Source: DATLCI01 sp046714215
GTDB lineage: Bacteria > Acidobacteriota > Terriglobia > Terriglobales > Acidobacteriaceae
Length of the DNA: 13,092 nt
Reading direction: 5' to 3'
Assembly (NCBI GenBank): GCA_046714215.1
Contig: JBKKBM010000182.1
Span: forward strand, 1 to 13,092
The position numbers were made by a program, and so were the translations under genes. Below are positions 1-6,263 of this stretch, one piece after another. The notes below the pieces were generated by a model that saw only the letters and a program-made list of their open reading frames with translations, did no database searches and was not told the origin of the DNA. The stretch's first letter is position 1. Every line of letters begins with the position of its first letter.

Positions 1-544
1 GGTACTGCTCGCCGAAGCGGTCAGCCATCATCTTCTCTTCGCGCGGAGTGCGGAAGATCATCACCACCACGAGCACACTCAGCCCCGTGCCGCAGATCAA
101 CCAATTGCCGGACAGCAGGAACAGTCCTACCATCAGGATCACAAACGACGTATACATCGGATGGCGCACCCAGCGATACGGCCCGTCGACGACCAGTTCG
201 TGATCCGGACGGATACGCAACTCCGAGCTGAAGTTCTTTCCCAGCGTGCGATGCACCCAGGTGCCCAGCGCCAGCCCAACGACGCCCATGCCAAAGCCAA
301 CCCATCGCCAGGTATCAGGGACCGCGATCACCGACCAGGGCATCAGCGAAGGCCGCACCATATACACCAGCGCCGCCACCAGCATAGGCAGCCCGACGAA
401 CAGGCGCAGGACAATGATCAGCCATCCCTCGCGATGGTTGTTAAAGCGCTTCCAGGTCTGCCCCTGGCGGTGGTAGTAGATGCGCAAGGCCAGCAAGGCG
501 CCGAATAGCCCCACAAAGAGGGTGTGGAAGAGTGAGTCGGTCAT
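1..544 (-). CDS. Isoprenylcysteine carboxyl methyltransferase family membrane protein (3' end outside window)
   Basis: Integral membrane protein of the ICMT/PEMT-like methyltransferase family, which uses S-adenosylmethionine at the membrane; the substrate of bacterial members is mostly unknown. The first 181 codons are seen and the frame runs off the left edge. Hydrophobic segments lie near residues 5-22, 41-63, 80-97, 131-148 and 149-164. The family signature GPYRWVRHPMY is at 121-131 (Arg-His-Pro core), followed by the second conserved motif with Arg168-Glu169-Glu170 and FGEQY at 177-181. These are the usual SAM-site elements, so little more than the C-terminal tail should be missing. The ATG at 544 is the first start after an in-frame stop; the ribosome binding site is weak. 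A terminator separates it from tolC upstream, and its own promoter overlaps a palindrome cluster. Family call firm, substrate unknown. Confidence 0.87.
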   Translation of the reverse strand, partial: MTDSLFHTLFVGLFGALLALRIYYHRQGQTWKRFNNHREGWLIIVLRLFVGLPMLVAALVYMVRPSLMPWSVIAVPDTWRWVGFGMGVVGLALGTWVHRTLGKNFSSELRIRPDHELVVDGPYRWVRHPMYTSFVILMVGLFLLSGNWLICGTGLSVLVVVMIFRTPREEKMMADRFGEQY

Positions 545-559
545 AAGGCATCATCTCAG

Positions 560-603
560 TACTTAACTATAGATATCTAGTATATATTAATCATAGTTAA
601 CTA
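560..603. promoter_or_regulatory. Cluster of TAG-N4-CTA palindromes, likely operator of the methyltransferase gene
   Basis: Two perfect 10-bp palindromes of the same form, TAGATATCTA (570-579) and TAGTTAACTA (594-603), have centres 24 bp apart. A third copy with one mismatch, TACTTAACTA (560-569), directly abuts the first (centres 10 bp apart). An 8-bp inverted repeat TTAACTAT/ATAGTTAA (563-570 and 593-600) ties the outer parts together. The island is very AT-rich in a GC-rich window and overlaps the predicted promoter, an arrangement typical of repression. The regulator is unknown. Confidence 0.5.
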
Positions 604-607
604 ACAC
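579..607 (-). promoter_or_regulatory. Candidate promoter of the methyltransferase gene
   Basis: Read on the minus strand, a TATACT -10 element (584-579) lies 17 bp downstream of a weak -35, GTGTTA (607-602). Transcription would start near 572, giving a leader of roughly 27 nt before the ATG at 544. The -10 differs from consensus at one base; the -35 matches only three of six. One palindrome sits in the spacer and another runs from the end of the -10 into the start site. Confidence 0.4.
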
Positions 608-617
608 TGCTGCAAGC

Positions 618-645
618 AAGAAAAAGCCCCGGCTCGTCCGGGGCT
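618..645 (-). terminator. Rho-independent terminator after the tolC-like gene
   Basis: On the minus strand an 8-bp GC-rich stem, AGCCCCGG (645-638) paired with CCGGGGCT (632-625), closes a 5-nt loop and is followed by a T-rich run (TTTTT at 625-621, then CTT). It begins 19 bp after the stop codon of the outer-membrane channel gene, as expected for its transcript end, and insulates the methyltransferase gene downstream. Confidence 0.9.
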
Positions 646-663
646 GGTTGGGGGAAGGGTACT

Positions 664-2724
664 TTATGGTTGCGGCGGCGGGGCCGGGTTCGTGACCGGG
701 TTATCCGCCGGACGCGCGACCACCCCCGGAACGTTCGGCATCGTCTCCACCCGTCCGACGATGGCGTCGCCCAGGCTGATGTTGTTGCGCGAGAGCGTAT
801 TGCCGGTCACACGGTCAAGTTCCACGCGGGACTTCTCATACGCCGACATCGCCGTCACCAGGTTCGATTCTGACAAAGCCAGATCGCGCTGCGCTTGCAA
901 CACCTGGAAGTTGGTGGAGGCGCCGAGCGAATACTTTTTGCCCTCGGCTTCCAGGCTCTGGTTGGCCAGGCGGCGTCCCTGCATGGCGGCTTCTACGCGG
1001 GCCCGGTTCTGCAGCAGCGCAAACTGCGCATTACGTACTTCAATGCCGATGGTGTTCTGCTGCTGCTGGAAGCGCAACTGCGCCTGCCGATATTCCAGCT
1101 CTGAGCGGATCTGGTCGGCCTGCGCCGCGCGATTGCGTAGCGGAATGTTCAACGTGATGCCTACGCCCCGGCTGGGTGAATCGCCATAGCGGCCAAAGAC
1201 GTCAGTGTATCCGCCGACGGTGGTGATGCTGCCCGCGGGCAAGCAGGAGGCGGAGGTGCTGGTGCCGGCCGGCACGCAGGTCACCAGCCGGTTCTGATCT
1301 CCGGCCAGTGCTGAGCCTCCGTAGAAGCCATAGAGATCCAGAGTGGGCAGCAGGGCATTACGCGCCGCGCGCTTGCTGATGTCGCGGTTCACCAAGTCGA
1401 TGCGTGACTGTTCCAGGTCAGGCCGCTGCTGCAGCGCCTGCTGCAGCAATTCTTCGACCGAGGGAACCACTTCATTGGACTGGATGGACATGACGTCACT
1501 GGGCACGACGGGGATGGCCGCCAGCTTAGCGTCAGAAAGATTGCGGGAGAGAGCGTTGATGAGCAGGGTCTGCTGTAACTGGAGGTTGGTGCGCGAGACG
1601 ATCAGCTCCTGATTACGGGTGGCCATCTCTGAATCCGCACGCACGATCTCGATGGGCGCCAACGTGCCGATCTCGACCTGCTTGCGATTGTCAGAGAGCG
1701 TCTTGTTGGCCAGGCCCACGGACCGCTCTTTCACTTTGACGTCTTCATAGGCGTTGACCACGTCCCAATAGATGTTCTGAATCTGGTTGACGGTGGCGAT
1801 CACCTGGTTTTTGAAGCCGGCATCTGAGATCTGCTTGTTGTTCTTGGCGATGCGGATGAAACGCAGCTGATTGTTCAGGCCAAAACCCTGGAGCAGGTGC
1901 TGCCGCAGGGTGAAGCGATAGCTGCTGGTCAACAGCGGGCTGAGCGAACTGCCCGGACTATTCGACGACGAGCGATTGTTGTTGAACGCGATGCCCAGCG
2001 CCGTGCCTGTGGCAAATCCCTGGTTGTAAGAAAGGTTTCCCAGGGTGTTGTTCTGGCTGATGGAGTTCTGCGACGTGGCGCCGCCCGAAGTGAGAATGGG
2101 GCTGGCCAGCGGTTGGGTACTGCGGTCCATCTGGAAAGTGCCGGAGATGGACGGATCAAACTGTTCGATGGCCGATCCCGCGCCGAGAGTAGAGGTCACG
2201 AGTCCGGAGCTGCCGGAGCCCGCGCCACCCGCGCCGCTGGTGGTACCGCCCGCGCCCGAGGCGCCGGTGCCAAAGCCACCTTGTCCGCCGCCCGGGGTGC
2301 CTTGCACCAGACCGGTGGCCACGCCGCGGATGCTGCCGCCTGACTTGGCGCGCAGGATGTCGGTGTCCGCAATGTTCAGGTTGTAACGTGCAATGGCCAG
2401 ATCAAGGTTGTTTTCCAGCGCGATGGCAATGGCGTCATTCAGGGAGATCACCAGCACGCCGTTGCGGATCAACTGCTCGATGCGCGGCGTATTGGTGAAG
2501 ATGGGGTCCGCGATCTTGTGCGCGGTGTAGGGCGCCAGCGGATTCGGAAAATGGCGGTGGCCGTTGAGGTACTCCGGCGTGGAGGTCGTAACCGTCGTTT
2601 GCGGTTGCGGCTTGTCCGGTATGGGCGCCGGATCCTGGCCAAAGGCACTCAGCGGGAAGGTGCAAAGGGTCACAGCCGCCACCAAGGACCGGCCAGCTTC
2701 TCTAAGATTCTGCGACAATCGCAT
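664..2724 (-). CDS. TolC-family outer-membrane efflux protein
   Basis: Outer-membrane channel of the TolC/OMF type, which trimerises and exports substrates together with an inner-membrane pump and adaptor. The 686-aa protein opens with a signal peptide (1 to about 29, cleavage probably at SAFG/Q). Two outer-membrane-efflux repeats follow at about 90-450 and 450-650, with the usual long Gln/Arg/Ala-rich helices and the repeat-end pattern GxLAPIEIVRADSE and GASTNFQVLQAQRDL. It is longer than E. coli TolC (about 490 residues). The extra length is a Gly/Ser/Thr-rich insert at 142-175 and Ser/Asn-rich stretches to about 265, plus a Pro-rich C-terminus. Cys483 and Cys494 could form a disulfide in a surface loop. 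I chose ATG 2724 over TTG 2739 because GGAG (2737-2734) lies 9 nt before it, while the TTG has no usable spacing. No pump or adaptor gene is adjacent. Confidence 0.93.
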   Translation of the reverse strand: MRLSQNLREAGRSLVAAVTLCTFPLSAFGQDPAPIPDKPQPQTTVTTSTPEYLNGHRHFPNPLAPYTAHKIADPIFTNTPRIEQLIRNGVLVISLNDAIAIALENNLDLAIARYNLNIADTDILRAKSGGSIRGVATGLVQGTPGGGQGGFGTGASGAGGTTSGAGGAGSGSSGLVTSTLGAGSAIEQFDPSISGTFQMDRSTQPLASPILTSGGATSQNSISQNNTLGNLSYNQGFATGTALGIAFNNNRSSSNSPGSSLSPLLTSSYRFTLRQHLLQGFGLNNQLRFIRIAKNNKQISDAGFKNQVIATVNQIQNIYWDVVNAYEDVKVKERSVGLANKTLSDNRKQVEIGTLAPIEIVRADSEMATRNQELIVSRTNLQLQQTLLINALSRNLSDAKLAAIPVVPSDVMSIQSNEVVPSVEELLQQALQQRPDLEQSRIDLVNRDISKRAARNALLPTLDLYGFYGGSALAGDQNRLVTCVPAGTSTSASCLPAGSITTVGGYTDVFGRYGDSPSRGVGITLNIPLRNRAAQADQIRSELEYRQAQLRFQQQQNTIGIEVRNAQFALLQNRARVEAAMQGRRLANQSLEAEGKKYSLGASTNFQVLQAQRDLALSESNLVTAMSAYEKSRVELDRVTGNTLSRNNISLGDAIVGRVETMPNVPGVVARPADNPVTNPAPPPQP

Positions 2725-2733
2725 GCGCTTGAT

Positions 2734-2737
2734 CTCC
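2734..2737 (-). promoter_or_regulatory. Ribosome binding site deciding the tolC-like start
   Basis: GGAG on the minus strand, 9 nt before ATG 2724. For the upstream TTG at 2739 the nearest purine-rich motif (CTGGAG) touches the start codon directly, which is too close to work. Confidence 0.6.
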
Positions 2738-2797
2738 AACTCCAGATTTCTCGACTGACATCTTTCCAGATGATGAAACGCCCCAACTGCGGACCAG

Positions 2798-2826
2798 GAT
2801 ATAGGGAACTGTCTTAAGACTGCGAA
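2798..2826 (-). promoter_or_regulatory. Candidate promoter of the tolC-like gene with a palindrome in its spacer
   Basis: On the minus strand TTCGCA (2826-2821, four of six consensus -35 bases) is separated by 17 bp from TATATC (2803-2798). The perfect 10-bp palindrome GTCTTAAGAC (2811-2820) fills the upstream part of the spacer, touching the -35, and could be an operator. Start of transcription would be near 2791, giving a leader of about 67 nt. Confidence 0.35.
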
Positions 2827-3074
2827 ACCGGTAAATCGTCACCCGTTTTCACGTATTTAGCAAAGGAATCGTGGCTGTCGTAACAGCTTGGGAATGTATA
2901 CGCAGCCGGCCTTCTTTTAGTTCCATACGCCTGTACGCTGCCTGGCCTGGCCGAGCGGCGAACGGAAGCGGGGTTCTGACGGTGATTTAGTATAAAGCAC
3001 TGCTTTCGATGACCCGGTCCGGCCAGGAGACTCAGGGTTTTCATCGCCGTGGGTGGGAGTGAAATACAGTAACG

Positions 3075-3851
3075 ATGGCGAGAACCCTCAAACTCGTGCT
3101 GGCTTATGACGGCTCACCCTTCAGCGGCTGGCAGGTGCAGCCGGACCGTCCCACAGTGCAGGGCGCATTAGCCGATGCACTGGAGCGGGTGACCGGCGAG
3201 AAGATCCTGCCCCAAGGCTCAGGACGGACAGATGCCGGCGTGCATGCACTGGGGCAGGTCGCGAGCTTCATCACTTCTTCAAGTATCCCTGCAGGGAATC
3301 TGGTGAAGGCGATGAACAGTCTGCTGCCGGCTTCGGTACGTGTCGCGAGTGTGGAAGAGATGCCGGCGGACTTTCACGCACGCCATTCCGCCCACGCCAA
3401 GACCTACGAGTATCGGCTCTATCGCGGCGACATCTGCCCACCGTTTTTGGCGAACTATGTGACGCATCATCCTTATCCGTTGAACGAGGCGGCGATGGCG
3501 GAAGCCGCCGGGTGGGTGGTGGGCGAGCATGATTTCACCTCCTTTGCCGCGGTCGATCCGGAAAAAGTCCCGGAAAAGGGATTGCCCGAAGACCGCGAGG
3601 GCGGGCGCGGCAACCTGCGTACCATCTTTGCTTCAGAATGGAAGCGGAGCGGCGACGAATTTGTTTATCGGGTGCGCGGGAATGGATTCTTGCACCACAT
3701 GGTGCGCAACCTGGTGGGGACGTTTCTCCTGGTGGGCAAAGGGACGCTGCAACCGCCTGACATCGCCAACATCTTGGCGGCGAAGCAGCGCTCCGCCGCC
3801 GGGGCGACGGCGCCGGCCGCAGGCTTGTATTTGGTGAGCGTGGAGTATTAA
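3075..3851 (+). CDS. truA: tRNA pseudouridine synthase A
   Basis: Cytoplasmic enzyme that converts uridines 38, 39 and 40 of the tRNA anticodon arm to pseudouridine. The 258-aa length is normal for the family. The N-terminus LVLAYDGSPFSGWQ (8-20) is typical; the catalytic Asp53 lies in GSGRTDAGVHALGQV; the active-site Tyr motif KTYEYRLYRG is at 109-118; and the C-terminal RGNGFLHHMVRNLVGT is at 201-216. A charged stretch at about 161-180 lengthens one loop relative to E. coli TruA. ATG 3075 is the first start after an in-frame stop at 3060 and matches the family N-terminus, but there is no good Shine-Dalgarno sequence at normal distance. It is the first gene of a seven-gene rightward run and the aldehyde dehydrogenase follows after 47 bp. 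Confidence 0.97.
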   Translation: MARTLKLVLAYDGSPFSGWQVQPDRPTVQGALADALERVTGEKILPQGSGRTDAGVHALGQVASFITSSSIPAGNLVKAMNSLLPASVRVASVEEMPADFHARHSAHAKTYEYRLYRGDICPPFLANYVTHHPYPLNEAAMAEAAGWVVGEHDFTSFAAVDPEKVPEKGLPEDREGGRGNLRTIFASEWKRSGDEFVYRVRGNGFLHHMVRNLVGTFLLVGKGTLQPPDIANILAAKQRSAAGATAPAAGLYLVSVEY

Positions 3852-3887
3852 ACGGTGTCCGGGTGTATGCTCAAAAAACTCCTGCTC

Positions 3888-3891
3888 AGGA
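3888..3891 (+). promoter_or_regulatory. Ribosome binding site deciding the aldehyde dehydrogenase start
   Basis: AGGA (extended AGGAAA) lies 7 nt before ATG 3899. The GTG at 3863, 12 codons further upstream in the same frame, has no such site, so the ATG is preferred. Confidence 0.65.
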
Positions 3892-3898
3892 AAACTTT

Positions 3899-5473
3899 AT
3901 GCCGGAAGTTCTCACCGCCGCCGACCGCTCCATCAAGGTGACCAACCCCGCCACCGGGGAGACGCTCGCTGATTTCACCTGCGCCACTGTCGAGGACGTG
4001 CATGCAGCGGTCGCCCGCGCCCGCGTCGCCCAACAGCAGTGGGCAGAAGTCCTGGTAGCGGAACGGGTGAAAGTCCTGCGGCGCTTTCAACGCGCGCTCT
4101 TCGCGCAGAAAAACGAAGTGGCCGCGCTCATCAGCGACGAAGCCGGCAAACCTCGGGTGGAAGCGCTACTCACGGAAGTTGTGGTCACCCTGGACGCGGT
4201 GAACTTCTACGCCCGTGAGGCGCCGCGGTTGCTCGCGCCGGAGTGCGTACCGCATGCTAATCCGGTGATGAAGGCGAAGCGAGGCTGGTTGGTGCGTAAG
4301 CCGTATGGCGTGATCGGCATCATCAGCCCGTGGAATTATCCGTTCTCAATCCCGGCATCGGAAATGATGGCGGCGCTGGTCACCGGGAATGCAATCGTCC
4401 TGAAGCCCTCGGAATTGACTCCATTGAGCGCGCTGCGGTTACAGACGCTGATGGCGGAGGCTGGATTACCGGATGGACTACTTCATGTGGTCGGCGGTGA
4501 TGGCCGTACCGGTGCGGCGTTGGTCGATTCGGCTATCGATAAGTTGATCTTTACCGGCAGCGTGGCCACGGGGAAGAAGATCGCCGCGGCGGCGGCCGCG
4601 AAGTTGATGCCCGTCGTGCTGGAACTGGGCGGCAAAGATCCGATGATCGTGCTCGAAGATGCCGACGTCGAGATCGCGTCGAGCGCCGTGGTCTGGGGCG
4701 CGTTTATGAACGCGGGACAAACCTGTCTCTCAGTCGAGCGATGCTATGTGCAGAAAGATATTTTTCCGGCATTCGTCGAGCGGTGCGTGGGAAAAACGAA
4801 GAAATTGCGCGTGGGCAAGGGAAGCGATCCCGAATCAGACGTAGGCCCGTTGATCACGCAGCAGCAATTGCGCACCGTGGAAGCGCACGTCGAGGACGCA
4901 GTCGCCAAAGGCGCACGCATCCTCACCGGCGGACATCGCCTGCCGGATGTCGGACAGAATTTTTATGCGCCGACAGTTCTCGTGGATGTCCACCATGGCA
5001 TGAAAGTGATGCGCGAAGAGACTTTTGGGCCGCTACTGCCCATCATGTCCTTCACCACGGAAGATGCCGCGGTCGCGCTCGCCAATGACTCGCAGTTCGG
5101 CTTGGCGGCCAGTGTGTGGACGCGGGATCGCCGGCGCGGCGAGGCGCTGGCTCGTCGCATCGACGCCGGCGCGGTGATGGTGAATGACGTGATCACCTGC
5201 TTCGGCATCAGTGAAGCACCGCATGGAGGGGTGAAGTCGAGCGGCCTGGGCCGCACCCACGGACGGCCCGGCATGGAAGAGATGGTGCGTGCGAAATATA
5301 TCGACTCTGACTTGCTGCCCGGCATGCCCAAAGTCTGGTGGTACGGTTACGGCACGGACTTCCTCGCGCAGATGCGCGGCTTTGTAGACGTGTTGTTTGC
5401 CCGGAGCGCGGCCGCGCGCCTCGGAGGAGCGGCCAAATTACTGAAGGCGTTTTCGCGCAAGGGACGGATCTGA
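3899..5473 (+). CDS. NAD-type aldehyde dehydrogenase with C-terminal tail
   Basis: Oxidises an aldehyde to the carboxylic acid in the cytoplasm; the substrate is not readable from sequence. The 524-aa protein carries the full ALDH set: SPWNYPFSIP with oxyanion Asn146, Lys169 in LKPSELTP, FTGSVATG (218-225) of the cofactor site, general base Glu242 in LELGGKDP, nucleophile Cys276 in NAGQTCLSVERC, and EETFGP (373-378). Glu172, three residues after Lys169, is the position that favours NAD over NADP in this superfamily. Residues 469-524 extend past the usual end, with an aromatic WWYGYG patch and a basic amphipathic-looking stretch that might touch a membrane or partner. The closest named groups would be succinate-semialdehyde, betaine or long-chain aldehyde dehydrogenases; I cannot choose. 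The hotdog gene follows after 3 bp, so co-transcription is very likely. Confidence 0.94.
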   Translation: MPEVLTAADRSIKVTNPATGETLADFTCATVEDVHAAVARARVAQQQWAEVLVAERVKVLRRFQRALFAQKNEVAALISDEAGKPRVEALLTEVVVTLDAVNFYAREAPRLLAPECVPHANPVMKAKRGWLVRKPYGVIGIISPWNYPFSIPASEMMAALVTGNAIVLKPSELTPLSALRLQTLMAEAGLPDGLLHVVGGDGRTGAALVDSAIDKLIFTGSVATGKKIAAAAAAKLMPVVLELGGKDPMIVLEDADVEIASSAVVWGAFMNAGQTCLSVERCYVQKDIFPAFVERCVGKTKKLRVGKGSDPESDVGPLITQQQLRTVEAHVEDAVAKGARILTGGHRLPDVGQNFYAPTVLVDVHHGMKVMREETFGPLLPIMSFTTEDAAVALANDSQFGLAASVWTRDRRRGEALARRIDAGAVMVNDVITCFGISEAPHGGVKSSGLGRTHGRPGMEEMVRAKYIDSDLLPGMPKVWWYGYGTDFLAQMRGFVDVLFARSAAARLGGAAKLLKAFSRKGRI

Positions 5474-5476
5474 GAC

Positions 5477-6226
5477 ATGACGACAATCATGGCCACCATC
5501 GTCATTCCGAAGAAATTCTGCGGCCCACCGGACTCCGGTAACGGCGGCTACACTTGTGGACTGGTCGCCCAGGCGATGGGTGGAACCAGTGAAGTAACGC
5601 TGCGCATGCCCATTCCCGTCGAGCGGGTGATGCATGTCCAATTTGTCGATCAGAAACATGCGCACTTGAAAAGCGGCGACGACCTGATAGCAGAAGCAGC
5701 GCATTTCGAGATGGAATTGGGCGCTGCACCTACGATAAGTTTCAGTGACGCCGTCCGCGCGGCGGAGCATAGCCCGGCGTTTACGAACCATCCTTTCCCG
5801 ACTTGTTTTGTCTGCGGGCCGCTACGCGCGCAGGGTGATGGACTGCGTATTTTTCCGGGGTCGGTAAATGATGGAGCGGTAAGCGGCTTTGTGGAAGGTA
5901 TCGGTAATTTCCAACATGTCTTCGCGGCACCCTGGGTACCGGCCGCGTCGCTGGCAGATAAAGATGACAAGATCCCCGATGAGATCGTATGGGCGGCCCT
6001 CGATTGCCCCACCGGATTCGCCGGAGGTTTTCCCTATGAAGGCAAGCTGGTCACCGGACGCCTGGGCGCAAAGTTGCTGTCGCCGGTGCGGGCGGAAGAG
6101 CGATGCGTACTCTTGAGTTGGCGGATCGGAGTGGAGGGCCGCAAGCATCACGCCGCCGCCGTGCTCCTGGGCGAAGAGGGAGTGGTCCACGCTGAGGCCC
6201 GGGCCACTTGGATAAAACTGCATTGA
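5477..6226 (+). CDS. Hotdog-fold thioesterase-like protein
   Basis: Probable double-hotdog acyl-CoA thioesterase or binding protein of 249 aa; activity not proven. The N-terminal half has the F-x-GPP-x-SGNGGY-type motif (14-25) and the C-terminal half has VWAALDCPTGFA (171-182), both resembling TesB-like/4HBT-type hotdog domains. The link between the halves carries CFVCG (110-114), a C-x-x-C pair, followed by GDGLRIFPG (120-128). No signal peptide or membrane segment, so it is cytoplasmic. The start at 5477 lies 3 bp after the aldehyde dehydrogenase stop; AGGGA (5460-5464) is 12 nt upstream, a long spacing, and ATG 5489 is a weaker alternative. Tight linkage to the aldehyde dehydrogenase suggests a shared substrate. 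I recognise the fold pattern, not a named enzyme. Confidence 0.7.
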   Translation: MTTIMATIVIPKKFCGPPDSGNGGYTCGLVAQAMGGTSEVTLRMPIPVERVMHVQFVDQKHAHLKSGDDLIAEAAHFEMELGAAPTISFSDAVRAAEHSPAFTNHPFPTCFVCGPLRAQGDGLRIFPGSVNDGAVSGFVEGIGNFQHVFAAPWVPAASLADKDDKIPDEIVWAALDCPTGFAGGFPYEGKLVTGRLGAKLLSPVRAEERCVLLSWRIGVEGRKHHAAAVLLGEEGVVHAEARATWIKLH

Positions 6227-6263
6227 AGATTCTGGTACGATTTCTCTAGCTGCAGGGAACCGC

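Larger units (their letters stand above)
2725..3074. other. 350-bp divergent intergenic region between the tolC-like gene and truA
   Basis: Non-coding region between two divergently transcribed genes. It holds the tolC ribosome binding site, a possible tolC promoter with palindrome GTCTTAAGAC (2811-2820), a short hairpin GCTGT-CGTA-ACAGC (2874-2887), and a 13-bp palindrome AAAGCA-C-TGCTTT (2994-3006) overlapping TATAAA (2991-2996). The last is a possible -10 for truA on the plus strand, but no -35 is spaced to match it. No RNA gene, riboswitch fold or terminator is apparent. Confidence 0.6.

Noticed and set aside
161..508. Plus-strand open frame opposite the methyltransferase gene
   Set aside because: It is antisense to a protein with clear family motifs and its translation is rich in Gln, Pro, His and Arg, typical of a reverse-frame artefact in GC-rich DNA.
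1897..2343. Plus-strand open frame of 148 codons opposite the tolC-like gene
   Set aside because: Ala/Gly/Arg-rich antisense artefact of the Gly-rich coding stretch; no start signal or domain.
2874..2887. Small hairpin GCTGT-CGTA-ACAGC as a terminator or RNA element
   Set aside because: Only five pairs, no following T-run on either strand, and such hairpins occur by chance at this GC content.
2814..3044. 76-codon open frame on the minus strand in the tolC-truA gap
   Set aside because: Composition does not resemble a real protein (scattered Arg/Ser/Pro/His, no domain, no hydrophobic pattern), there is no clear ribosome binding site, and it covers the region where divergent promoters are expected.
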